Source: Alosa alosa (Eukaryota; Chordata; Actinopteri; Clupeiformes; Clupeidae). Taken from it: a DNA stretch of 64,000 bases. The notes under the pieces were generated by a model. That model did not search any database. It was not told the DNA's origin and saw only the letters and a program-made list of their open reading frames with translations. The DNA lies in contig NC_063211.1 of NCBI RefSeq assembly GCF_017589495.1, positions 22,210,834-22,274,833 of the forward strand, read 5' to 3'. Below, piece after piece: positions 39,458-50,816 of this stretch (the first letter of the stretch is position 1; each line of letters begins with the position of its first letter). Position numbers and translations under genes: made by a program.

Positions 39458-39503
<46 letters not shown>
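39458..39503. repeat. (GT)n microsatellite
   Basis: A perfect 46-bp TG array about 250 bp before the mbnl2 exon acceptor. Confidence 0.97.
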
Positions 39504-39507
<4 letters not shown>

Positions 39508-39777
39508 ATATGTTTACACTATATATACATACCACCTAGAGCCATAAAAGGAGACGGTATGGTAAAATTGTAGTTTGAGGCTCTATTTCCAACTGAATAG
39601 TTAGTCATCAAGTAGGATCAGTCTGTGAGAGTGATGTAAGTGTGATTATGTGCTCGAGTTTCTCAGATGGATACCGTAATGTTTTTATTGACAATGATTT
39701 ATCATTCAGCTAAAACCAACCATGTTATTTTTTCTTCTCTGTCCTTCACAGATCCTTGACAGAAAGTGCCTTGTCTG

Positions 39778-39840
39778 ATGACGTCCCTACTTGAAGCTTG
39801 CTCGCTGTTTATCCGCCGTGCTTTTTTCAACAGAGACTAG
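39778..39840 (+). CDS. Upstream ORF 1 in the mbnl2 leader (20 codons)
   Basis: An ATG-to-TAG ORF near the 5' end of the exon, starting MTSLLEAC. No protein similarity. Listed as a possible translational control element, not as a gene for a known peptide. Confidence 0.3.
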   Translation: MTSLLEACSLFIRRAFFNRD

Positions 39841-39931
39841 CTCACCCTCCAGACCTCCTGTCCTCTCTCCGTGTGTTTGTGTGTGTGTGTGTTTGCACAC
39901 CACCAAGTCACCCCACCAAGCGACTCTACGC

Positions 39932-40006
39932 ATGAGACAAAACCAGGGTGGAAAACATCTCGACAGCCCTGCCAGAGAATCCGGCTGCCTTGCCAAAGCA
40001 CAGTGA
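39932..40006 (+). CDS. Upstream ORF 2 in the mbnl2 leader (24 codons)
   Basis: An ATG-to-TGA ORF starting MRQNQGG. It would be unaffected by removal of 40117-40200. Its coding nature is only inferred. Confidence 0.3.
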   Translation: MRQNQGGKHLDSPARESGCLAKAQ

Positions 40007-40116
40007 GCGAGGAGAGCAGCCCGGTCATCAGCGCCGCCACAGTTCCACCCCCCTTCTCTCCCCACGCACAGAATACTTATTACTCCCTTGAAGGAGAACG
40101 ATTGCCTGAAAATAGC

Positions 40117-40200
40117 GTGAGTCAACTCCCCCGTGTCCACCCCTCCCACAACCCCACCTCCATTCCTCCTCCTCCTCCTCCTCCTCCTCCCCCCTCACAG
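40117..40200 (+). other. mbnl2: Candidate 84-nt intron in the mbnl2 5' UTR
   Basis: The segment starts GTGAGT and ends with a long CTCCTCCTCC polypyrimidine tract and CCCCTCACAG. An 84-nt size is typical of short teleost introns. Removal would join the stretch containing uORFs 1 and 2 to that containing uORFs 3-5. It may equally be a retained or optional intron, or only a strong alternative acceptor. Confidence 0.4.
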
Positions 40201-40317
40201 AAAAGGAACATTTCAGGAAGGCTCGGGCGACGGGTGGAAGGACGGTCTCTCTCAGTCCACGCCGTGAGCATGTCCCCTCTGTCCTGCTAGCGGCCTGCAC
40301 CTGGGACCGAGTGACGG

Positions 40318-40389
40318 ATGAGTGTCGTCGCTGTGATTGACAGCTCTGCTCCAAGCGGCTGTCGTGCGTGCTGCCACGGAGGCTCGTAA
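40318..40389 (+). CDS. Upstream ORF 4 in the mbnl2 leader (23 codons)
   Basis: An ATG-to-TAA ORF starting MSVVAVIDSSAP. A shorter uORF (MSPLSC, 40270-40290) precedes it. It overlaps a cluster of YGCY motifs. No known similarity. Confidence 0.3.
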   Translation: MSVVAVIDSSAPSGCRACCHGGS

Positions 40390-40515
40390 GCCGTGACACC
40401 ACCTTCACTCCCTTTCTCTCTCCGGAGGCGCAGCTTTGCTCGAAAACTCAGACAAACAAACACAGACAAAACAGCAGACGTATTTTGGCATCAGCAACGT
40501 GTTTGGACAAACTCT

Positions 40516-40521
40516 ATGTGA
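40516..40521 (+). promoter_or_regulatory. mbnl2: Minimal start-stop uORF (ATGTGA)
   Basis: An ATG directly followed by TGA, 146 nt before the main ATG. Start-stop elements can stall or recycle ribosomes in other mRNAs; use here is inferred. Confidence 0.35.
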
Positions 40522-40666
40522 CGTGCTTTTTTAGATTGTCTATTTTTGTTTAACCCTCCCCCATACACACATACACACACCCACACACAAAATCCCCCAC
40601 CTCTGTCCTCTTGGCACCTTGTCTTAAAAGTGACTGCTAGCCTTTGCCACACTCCAGCTATTTGCT

Positions 40667-40840
40667 ATGGCTTTGAACATCGCCTCGATACGAGACACAA
40701 AATGGCTGACCCTGGAAGTGTGCCGTCAGTTTCAAAGGGGGACCTGCTCGCGCAGTGACGAGGAATGCAAATTCGCCCACCCGCCCAAGAGCTGCCAGGT
40801 GGAGAACGGGAGGGTGATCGCCTGCTTCGACTCGCTAAAG
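40667..40840 (+). CDS. mbnl2: Muscleblind-like 2, first coding exon (residues 1-58)
   Basis: Encodes the N-terminus of an RNA-binding regulator of alternative splicing that recognises YGCY motifs in nucleus and cytoplasm. The 174-nt segment contains the first CCCH zinc finger, C19-x7-C27-x6-C34-x3-H38. It then reads CQVENGRVIACFDSLK, with C53 as the first ligand of the second finger, which continues in the next exon. The donor AAAG|GTAAGA at 40841 is at the conserved position after the SLK residues. MALN at the start, CRQFQ, SRSDEE and AHPPKS match MBNL2 rather than MBNL1, which has CREFQ, SRPDTE and AHPSKS. The residues downstream of the donor in the same frame are intronic. The remaining exons lie beyond the window. 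Confidence 0.96.
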
Positions 40841-43800
40841 GTAAGAGCCACGGAGCCCAGCGCAGGGCAGGGGTTGGAGGCACTGGCCAGGTTCAGAGCT
40901 GGTCCATGGTACTTGCTCTTGCGTGTGCTTCTCATGCTTGTTTCTTGACCCTAGCTGTGCAGGGAGCAGCATGCATGTCCCTTTGATGTGCTATTTGATA
41001 TGTTTGGGTAATGCAGGGTCTCTGTCACTGTAAAAGTATTAGGTTCTCTCCCTCTGGTTAGTTTTTAATTAAGAACTGTCACACATTGCACAGTCGAAGA
41101 CATTAGTGTTTCAATCAATCAAAAGGCAAAGATCAGTTGCAAAAGACACATTTGCTAATGCAAGTGAAATGAGTGCTTTTGTTTGCAGTGCAGCGGGACC
41201 AAACAGCGTGCAGTAATTTTCTGTCAACTCTTTGTGGCACGCAGTTCTGTATACCACGTGGGCTATGGCTATATTTGGTGCCTTAGAGGAGTGAGTCTGG
41301 CATTCCCATGTAAACATCTCAAGGATCCATTTTGTTTTGGAGATGTTAGACGTGGAGGTTTTGTGTCAGTGGAGTGCCCTCAAATTAGAGTGTGTGTGTC
41401 AGCTCCGTGGCCCTGTGCCTCAGAGCTGCAGAGAGTTGTCAAACGGAGTTGACCTGTCGCCTCAAAGCTCAGAGCCTACTCCCACATTCACTCTCCCCCG
41501 CCCATCTACCACCCCTCCCCCCACCTTCTACCCCTGCTGCCACTCTGCGCTGGCAGGTTTATATGTTTTCTCTCTTAGGTTACCATGCCACGTCCATCAC
41601 TTATACTGGTGGTCACCAACATCTGGTGAGTTAACCAGAGACGTCACGAATGCTGCTATTCCTGGAACAAGCGTGCATAAATGTCAGGCCCTTTAAGCTC
41701 CTCAGAGCAACAACAGTAACGAGAGCCTGTATGTAATGGATGCTAATTCAATTAGGCCAAGATAATTTGTTTGAATATGATAGGCCTAATTTCTCCTGAT
41801 GATGGCTGAGAGTTGTTTATAATGTGCTGTCTATGAATGCCACACGTTTAGAATGCTTGCCGTTATATAGCAACAGCCTAAATGTGGCTTTCCCGTTTGA
41901 ACTAGGTTTGGAAATGTATGTGTTTTGAATTGGGTCCAAGTCGTCTTTGGCAATTCTCTAAGTATTTTCTCTCCACTGACAGTCTCAGTTTATGTCTGCT
42001 GCCTCTAGGTGCAATAGCCTCATTTTATTATTTCTGACAAAGCTTTGAGGTCAGTGATGCCATTTTAAGCTCAGCCAGTTTTTTTCCCCTTAAATCTCAA
42101 AGGTGTACAATATTCTGTGTTCAGGGAAAAAATAAAATTATATATAGATCACGGGAAATAACAGATTGCTATCACATATGGAAGAATACACTGAGCTGTA
42201 TGTGGTTTTTTTATGCGGCATGGAAACCCTGGAAACACTGTTTCTCATGACAGTGACAAATGACCAGTGAAACGAGAACAGGTACCAACTATCTCTTTGG
42301 AACAATGGACTTAAGGCAGTGCTTAGCTTTCACATTTGCGTAAGCAGCTATCTCAGCTTTTCGAAAGTACCATCGCCAGCTCACAGAGCTGCTTCGTTCA
42401 TCATATACAGTAAATTAGTCAAGGTCACATGTCTGGTATATACAGCTGGATCCAATTACTATGTGTTACAATTTGTGATATAAGAAGATTGCAAACATAG
42501 AGTACTATGCAAGCGGGAAACTGTTTTCTGCCATACCGATTCCACAGAGGTGTACTGCTTAACCCAGAGCCATAGAAAGAGAGAGTTGCGACACTCTTTG
42601 ATGTCGCCGCCACACGATCAATAGTTCCAAAAAACCTGTGCTGAATGGCTGTTTTGCAGGAGGGTGGGATGTATTTCTGGATGCTGGAGGGCGTAATCTA
42701 ATACCTCATTGGCTACTGACCAAGTGATTGGCAGTTTTCAGTTCCAAAACTGTCTCCATAACCTGGAAACTGGCATGGAAAAGCGATGCTGTCTTTTTCC
42801 AAGGTCTCTTATGGGAGTGTCACCACTCGGTTTTCTATACCGCTCTGGTTTAACCCACAAAATGCACACATCTCCATTCATTCTGCACTATGCCACATGC
42901 TTCAGACCACCTTCCCCCAGTTGAATGGCTTTGGCAAACTGCATGACTCCATCAGATTGCTGACCGTTAAAGAGCAACAATCCCGAGCTTGCCCACAGGC
43001 TGGCTCACATGACCTTCCTCCCCCATTCATCCTGAAAATCTGTTCTCACCGTGAACCTCCCAATATTTTGGCAATGCGGCTCAGCATTTATGTGACTCAG
43101 TGGCACAGAAGGGACGATCAGCTGCTTCCTTGGCAACTCTCATGTTATTCCTCCGTCTGAGTCCCAGTGTGTACATCGCGGAGGCTACCCGGGGCCAAAT
43201 TACCGCACGACCAGCGGGTAAAGATTGACTGATGCTTTATTACAGCTGCCTAGGTCCGTCAGAGCCGTTGACGGCTTAATGGGTTAACAGCTGCCTCCAA
43301 TTGGGATCAATTTGGGAGCGCTTTTGACATGAATCATTGTATCTCTGTCAGGGGGGCATGGTCCAGTAGACAGCAGACACTTCAGCATAGACTTTACTTG
43401 TTGGTGTTGCTCAGCATTTTAGGCCGATTTTGTCTATGTACAGCAAATCAAAGCCACCTGCAAACCAGAGGTCTCATTATGCCAAATCAAATGAGTCTGG
43501 AATGTCTGGTCATGATATCATTGACATGGCAGAGAAGGCCTCTTGGGGATCTGAATGTTTCCAACTGTGGAGACTACCAGTTGTACGCCCACCCAAGCCC
43601 CAGGTCTGTCTACTGCCAATGTGTCATCTTGTGTAACTGTACAAAGTAACAAAGCAGTGATTGCGAGATTAAACTCTTAGCGCCTCACTATTCTTCAGTG
43701 TCAGTGGATGATTGCACACAGGTACAGGGGGGCTGAGTGAGGGATTCTGCTCACCACTCTGCCTGGAGATGTCAGCTCTTTGCTGATAACATTCTAACGG

Positions 43801-45582
43801 CTAGCCGCGCTCCTGTAGGAGCCTCTTGAGTACAGTAACTGTCCCGGGAGCAGCCCTCGGCCTCTGGCCATCCCATGGCACAGTGCAATCACCAGATACT
43901 TATCCTGACGGGCGAGAGAGTGGCGGCGGGGACAGTAGGGTGGCGAGCCGACGGCCTGGACCACGCGACCCAACAAGGAAACAGCAACCGCATTGACCTG
44001 CAACCGTTCAAACAAAAGGGTGGCTTGTGTTCTCATTCAGGCCAGCGTGCTGCGCATTAGAGGCAAATGAATCTTGTCAGTGGCCCCATTTGTTTCGCGG
44101 AGGGCATGCATGCTTGCTGCTCTCAGCATTTGTGAGGCGTCCAGGAAGAGTCTTGCGTGGGTAAGGCCGCTGTGTCCTCTTTGAATGCAGGTGCTTGTTT
44201 ACTGTATGGAAAAAAAGGTTGCAGATCTGCAGTGTTTGTGGGATGAGGTGGCATGACACATCTGTTGTGAATTTGGCTACAGACAAGATTCTCATTTGTT
44301 GTTGTTTTGAGAAGCAATTATGTAGTTATAGAAAGTAGAAAGACTAGAACCAAGTCGAGAGGTCTTAGAAGCAGAACGAGATGCCAGTGTCTCATGACAG
44401 ACATGTCTGCCAAGAGGCAGGCCATGTTCCCCATTGATTCCCACGTTAATGTTATCAAATATGATAAATACCGCTGTCTGAACATCAGACCAGAACACTT
44501 GAAAGGTTACTGTTGTTTGTGCTGGAGAAGCTGTCTCTGTGCCACCCTGACTATGCAGCAGCATCCAACAGGGACAGATTGAGGCTTGGGGGGGAGGGGA
44601 GCGCTGAAAATATACAAATGCCACAGTCATGTGATGATGTCACAGTGCCTACTAGTGAATGGCCTGTTGTTGTCAGAGTGTTTTTTTCCTCTCCTCCCCC
44701 TCCTTTCCCCTCCCTCTCTCTCTCTCTCTCCACCACTCGAGCGCTGTCTGTTGCTGACACGTCCTCTGTGACTCGCAGTGGTGGCTTGCAGCTTCGGGAG
44801 ACTGCAACCAGCGTGGTGTGATTGCCCTATCAACAGTCAACATCTGTCAGTGCACACGAGCATCAAGGAAACAGCCGATGAGGGCTGAGTAAAAGTCACC
44901 CTGGGAGAATCATCTGTGCTCCTCCTTGCTATCTGTGTGATGACACACATGTTGATAGAACCTTCGACAGCCCCTCTGGTTGTACACTCGCACATGCACA
45001 CAAACACACCCACAAACCTCTAGAATTGTTTATTATTCGACATTTTCAGAATTCATTTTCAGAATTTCCTAGAATGTTGAATGCCAAAATACCCACTGGA
45101 TTAAAGCCTGTCCAACACAAATATTACATAGCACTACAGCTGACTTTTCTACAGATTCTTGTCGTCAATGCCTTAGAGAATTGGACTGCACAAGACATTT
45201 GTTTTCAGTTGTGTTCATCTGTGTTATTTCAGTAATGGACGCCAGACTTCAGGGGGTGTTTTTTTGGCACCATATCTGACAGCACAGTGAGAACGCCTTA
45301 GCTAAACGTTATCAAAGGTAGGAACAACAAGCTTCTGTAAACATCGAGGCGGTTTAGGGAGCGGGGGGAGGAGAAAACGAATCAAAGTGGTCTGGGGGCT
45401 GGGAGCGCCAGGTGAACAGCATGCACAGCTAGACGGGAAGCCTGGGCTGCGCTGAAGCCAATTACAGAGATCCTGATGGAGATTTAGGGAAAAGCAAAGA
45501 GACCAAGGTCCACTCAGTCAGAACTGCGGTTCCTCTCGTACTGAGCAGGATTACCATTGCAACAACACATCATCAGTAGGGT

Positions 45583-45629
<47 letters not shown>

Positions 45630-45664
45630 ATTAGTGGGTGAACAATCCAACGCTTGGTGAATTC

Positions 45665-45709
<45 letters not shown>

Positions 45710-45733
45710 GACGTCTCTATGAACACTTGGCCG

Positions 45734-45745
45734 TCATCATCACTC

Positions 45746-45776
<31 letters not shown>

Positions 45777-45778
45777 TC
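45734..45778. repeat. (ATC)n microsatellite
   Basis: About 45 bp of ATC repeat with a few interruptions, continuing as ATCRTC-like sequence to 45815. Confidence 0.95.
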
Positions 45779-46306
45779 GTCATTGTCATCAGTGTCGTCA
45801 GCATCACTGTCATCACAGTGGGCTTGTGGAAGATAGGGAATCAGTAGGCATTTAAGTGACCTGCTCTCTCCTTCTCTGCTGGGCAGTTACTGTACTATTC
45901 TGTGAGGATCCTGGCCTACACAGGCCTTGATTTCATTCAACACTGGGCAAACAAATGATGATGTCCTTAGACCGCTCCAGTCTTATCTGGGATTCTCATC
46001 GGTCAGTCGACATAGCTGGAGTCTGATTAGGGAGCTCTGTGTTGTGGTTCCCCACTCTCTCCTTTTGTCTCAGGGACATGAACTCTAAACAGATGTCGCA
46101 TGCCTGTCTGCAATTAGTTTCAACACTCGGTAGAAACTTTCCTCTCTCACGTGATCTTTTATTTTGGCCTTAATAAAATCTCCTGTGAGAATTAGGCCTA
46201 GGTCTCATCTAGTCATTAACTTTCTACAATGCTACTTTATTTTTTGCATGAATGCTTCCACAGTAAGCTCTCCTCAGATCTCTGGCACTACCACACCTTA
46301 AAAAAA

Positions 46307-46308
<2 letters not shown>

Positions 46309-46342
<34 letters not shown>
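46309..46342. repeat. (GT)n microsatellite
   Basis: A 34-bp perfect GT array after an A-run. Confidence 0.95.
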
Positions 46343-46343
<1 letters not shown>

Positions 46344-47002
46344 TGTTTTTAAACAAGTGTGTGTGTGGGCGTGGGTGTGCGGAGGACGGGAGCTTGCCAG
46401 CATTCTTTGGGCGTAATCTGCTGTAGAGGGCCACACCCTAGACTGATCAAACATGCAGGGGGGGAATGTTGGCCTGCGCCACGGCAGGGGTCCCAATAGC
46501 CGGGTCATTGAAAAAAACAATGAAGCGCTGACTGGGGCTTAAGCGCCAGGCCACTGGTGGGGAGCAGGGGCTTTGATGAGCTCGGCAGCTCCCTCATTCC
46601 TGAACCAGGGTCTGCGCCACAGCCTCACCCCGCCCTCCCCTCCCAAACACGCCAGACTTCATTTGGTCCATGTGACTTCACTTTTCCCAGTCCTCGAGAG
46701 AGAAAACAGAAGCTAACCTTAGGGAGGGAGAAACATTGGGTAAGAGAGAGAAAGAAGGAGGAGTAGGAGGAGGAGGAGAGGTAGAGAGTGCTGAAGGTGA
46801 GTTGGTGAGTTGTAGACGCCACTTCCCTGAATGAAAAAAATGTTTCGTTTGTTTTATTGGTCGCTGTTGTCAGTTGCTCTTCTGTTAGTGCTTCATTTGA
46901 TTGCAGCAACTGATAACACGACTGTTGTTGCTTATAGGCAAATGCACCTGGCACAGCACAGTACACTGACCTGGCTCTAGGCCAAAGCTGAGGACTGCTG
47001 CT

Positions 47003-47230
47003 ACATTCCAGACAACTCAGAAATCGGAGGTTAGATTTCTGTTCCGTCTTTAAAGTTGGGCAGATCTACTTGCCTCAAGTTTAGACATAGGAACTCCGAC
47101 TTGCAAGTCGCATTGAAGTGTAATTTTTCCGAATAAGAGTTCTGAATTCTTGACTTACGAGTTTGTCTGGAACAAAATTGGGAGATCCCGACTAAGAAAT
47201 ATCTGACCCCCGACTTGTCTGCAACGCCGC
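47003..47230. repeat. Possible MITE or other interspersed repeat
   Basis: CATTCCAGACAACTC at the left and its near-complement GAGTTTGTCTGGAAC at 47159-47173 form an inverted pair around sequence with repeated GACTTG/CTCCGACTTG words. It resembles a small inverted-repeat element, but limits and class are unknown. Confidence 0.4.
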
Positions 47231-48171
47231 ATGCGTCTCAGGAAAATATTTGCTCCTTGGTTGGCAGCATAAGGCAAATATTCACTTGGGACTGCACTCA
47301 TCTTGTTCCTCGCATGATAATGCTGTTCTGTTGAGCTCCTGCTTTGTAATCCACAACTGTCTGTCTGGTACAGTGGATATGCATTATGTAATGCGGAGGA
47401 GGACTGTGAAACCAAAAACAGATTTCACCTGGGCTCCCGGCAAGGCTGTTAGAGATATGCGGTTAATCCCTGCCTCTCCGTTCATATTGAATTCTGCTCC
47501 ATTTCCCCTCATTGCACCCAGCCCCCAGGCCTGCTCCTGTAAGACATGATGGAACCTGAGAAAGTGATTTAGAAAGAGGGAGAGGGAGAGAGAGGGGAAC
47601 TCACAAACCCCACAAAACAACATTCCTTAATTGTTTTCTCCACTTTATTTTCAGCATTGCTTGTTGGCTTTTGACTTCACGAAACACTGAAGTAAATCTT
47701 GACCTGGAAATTTAATTGAGTGGGTGGTGATCTTTCAAGACTAGCCAGATCTCCAAATAATACTCTGCATGTTTTTATCGTCCGAAATAAACTAATTTTA
47801 ACTTGGCTTAGATACTGTTACTGGATTGTCTTACAAAAGGGTGTTGTCAGTTCCTGAAGAGCGAGAGAATGCACAAGCTTTCGGTACCATCAGCTGATTT
47901 TAGAAGCCCAAAGCAATCATTTCCCACTGGCATATCCTACCACACTCTCCGAGGATTTTAAATAGAGCTGACACCCCCAGCCCCCGCTCCAGAACTTTCC
48001 TTCTACTGTGTATGCAGAACAGAAATCTCTCTCTCTCTCCCTCCCCCTCTCTTTCTTTCTCCCTCTCTCCCTCCCTCCTCTTCCTTTGCTTTTCACCCTG
48101 TCTTTGTCTCCAGTCATAAGACTGATCACTTGAAGTCCTTATTTTATCTTCTTCTCCATAGATACATGTGG

Positions 48172-48172
<1 letters not shown>

Positions 48173-48202
<30 letters not shown>
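48173..48202. repeat. (CA)n microsatellite
   Basis: A 30-bp perfect CA array. Confidence 0.95.
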
Positions 48203-48207
<5 letters not shown>

Positions 48208-50816
48208 CCTTTGTTTAACCTTTATACTTTAGCAATAATGAGGCATGTCCTCACCCTATGGTCGCTAAACTCCTACCCCACCCCACCCCTCCTCTTCCCT
48301 CTGAACCCTAATGGCTGCCATTGCCGAGGGCCTTGGGATTTGGCGGCCAAAGACTGGGAGGCCACAGCTGGTGCTGCAAAAGCGAGACCTGGTAATGAGC
48401 AGAGAGAGGATCTTTAATTGGCCCTTTGAAATCAGCAGCCTCGTCTAATTAGGCAGCAACCTTTAAGTCCCTGATAGGCGACGGGTTGGGGTGGGGCCAT
48501 GGCTGGGTGGCTGGGTTGGTTAGGCTGTCTCGAGGCCTGAGTGTCACTGTCATGAATAGCAGGCAGTGTTCGGTGCTAGTTCGCTCCCCACGACCAGCGG
48601 CACAGGCCAGACCTGCATCGTTCCAGTCAGGAGGCTGTGTTGTCAAAAGGAGCACCAGTTCATCATGTGACTGCAGAATTGAATGTGCTCCTGCAATGTG
48701 GGAAGGTGGAGGGGTTATGACCGTGGAATCTTGCATACTCCAGTAGGTCCTCTCCGCTCACGTTGTGCCCAAAACGATTTTGTCCACCAGTTCATAGCTG
48801 TAGGCTTCATAAATTTCCATTTAAGTTTTTGCTCTGGTGGCTGTTGATTTTTTCCTCTATAATACAGTTTATAGAGCTATGTCCTTACTCTTCCAGCCTC
48901 AATATGGTTACTGCTGCTTTATGAAACAAAGACAGAGCAAGCACGAGTGCCTCCTGAAAAATGTCCAGTCTCTGAGAGCAAGACTCGGCAAAGATAGGCT
49001 TGGGATGTCATTTGAAAGCTCAAGCGTGGGTCGATATGAAGTCTTTATTAGTCTCGGCGTAAGGTAATGTACTAACAGCTCTTGCATAGTGGCCAAACTG
49101 TGACATTTATGGATTACTTATTCTCAGCCGCCAGACTGACTGACAGCACGGATGGAGTCATTTCCACTAATTCCTTCCCTGAGAGTAGCAATAATAACCA
49201 TAATAAAATAGCTCTTGTGAATGTTAAGCCTATTGCCCAGGAAAAAATGAGCACACTCTTTTTTTTGCCTCAGTACAAATGGAGGGAAAAAGTTCTTGTT
49301 GCTAGAAGCCAACCTCAAATGAATGGCATGCATAAGAAAGTAGTACTGTCCTTTCTACAGAGTTAGGTAAAGAACAGGAGTTTCAATGTTTCTATGCATT
49401 ACATGCTATTGTATAGTGCATGTTGCTACTTAAATCATATCCATATTGTTACATTTCCATGGACAGCATTTTTCATAAATAAATAGAATATATTTTTACA
49501 ATGAGATGTTACTACTCCTATTACATATCATACATAAGTACGTATGTATTTCAAAGTTAGCTTTTGTATTCAGCAGCTATTTTTCTTAATCCCAAGCTGA
49601 TGAATATAGAGTGAAATGCCTAGCAGTTTAGTATTTAATAAATATACTGTGTTAACGTGCGTGTGTAGTCAAGATTTATGTCCAACACGCAAGCAAACAG
49701 ATGCACTGTAAAAATAACCCCTACAGCAGCCTGGTGTTGTCTTGCACAATAAATCTCAATGTTAACTCCTCATTAAGTGCAAAGCAAGAAGAAGAGCTGT
49801 TACTGCAGCACTGCAAAGTAAATAGTTTTATCATGCACTTCTAGACTGTCATTAGCTAAAAGGTGTCCTCACCTAGTCCACGTACATGTAAGCTCTGATC
49901 CCAAATGAATTTACAGTAAAGGAATAAATAGGGACAAAGACAGACCTAAATATGATGTGTTGCAGACGTCAAAACGTTGGCTATGACATGCTGTAAAATG
50001 CACAGCCTGACAGTGCAGACAATATAATGGTAATTGCAGAAAAGTATGGGCTTGGATGTTGTTCATTTCACATTGAGTTCACACAGAGGCTTAGCGCTAT
50101 ATTTAAGTTGCAAACTAATAATTGTGGAGGAATGCGTGGAAAATGAAAACACAGTTTATTTTCATCATTTTAAACACTATAAAGGTCAGGTTTAGCTCAA
50201 ATGACCCCTTGAAGTCAGAGAGCCGAAATAGAATGATAACACCCAATAAATGGCCCTTCCCATGTTGGTTTGTCCATATTGTAGAGGTCACAACTGGCTG
50301 ACTCTCCCAAGGCGGGGTGTGTTTATGCCTGGCCAAGCTGTGGGGCGAAAGTGACACCTACCCACCACCACCACCACACCACTCCCTTGCAGTTGCCTGC
50401 AGCTCTGAACCAGGGCAACAGGTGGGGTCACTAATTGGCAGCCTGTATACCGTTACAGATACCCACGGATTCGCCACCGGATCAGAGAGTCTAATCGCCA
50501 GCAGTGAGAGGGTAGAGAGAGGGAGAGGCCTGCGGGTTTATTTAGGGATAGACTCATGGCCTAAGCTCTCTGCTGACCTCTCGGAGACCCCAGCTATCCC
50601 TATCAGTCCCTCTCTCTCTTGCTGACTCCTGCTTCTCAGCCTCCCTATCTGCTTACATCTCTCCCCTGCTAGTCCGCTAATTGTCATATATCCATCTCCC
50701 TCTGCCTTCACTTTTTCTTTCTCTTTTTATGGTCCCTCACCACCCCACCCCCCCCCCTCTCTGTCTGTGGCTCTCTGTTTTTCATGCACACATTCATATT
50801 CCATTGTAGTCTATTA

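Larger units (their letters stand above)
32431..39751 (+). other. mbnl2: Presumed mbnl2 5' UTR intron
   Basis: Runs from the GTAAGT donor at 32431 to the acceptor TTCTTCTCTGTCCTTCACAG ending at 39751. It holds GT and CT microsatellites (34380, 35038, 38600, 38855, 39458), a small hAT MITE at 37719 and a CpG-richer segment at 38900-39150. No coding exon was recognised inside. Confidence 0.4.
39752..40666 (+). other. mbnl2: mbnl2 5' UTR (exon part before the start codon)
   Basis: Preceded by a pyrimidine tract and CACAG acceptor (ends 39751) and continuous with the coding exon. It is about 915 nt long and contains at least five upstream ATGs, each closing before the main start: 39778-39840, 39932-40006, 40270-40290, 40318-40389 and a bare ATG-TGA at 40516-40521. 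A GTGAGT at 40117 and a CTCCTCC-rich tract ending CCCCTCACAG at 40200 could define an 84-nt intron or an alternative acceptor. CA-rich and TC-rich patches lie at 40560-40590 and 40170-40198. Confidence 0.65.
40841..50816 (+). other. mbnl2: mbnl2 intron after first coding exon, proximal part
   Basis: No second coding exon (expected to start GRCSREN and then CKYLHP) was found. It contains microsatellites at 45734, 46309 and 48173 and a repeat-like block at 47003-47230. Two blocks look like non-coding elements under constraint because they are rich in TAATTA-like and mixed GC motifs: 43185-43330 and 48370-48480. Their conservation cannot be judged from one sequence. Confidence 0.7.

Noticed and set aside
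40841..40948. Continuation of the Mbnl2 frame past 40840
   Set aside because: The conserved protein continues with GRCSREN after SLK, which is not present; GTAAGA at 40841 is the donor, so the extra codons are intron.
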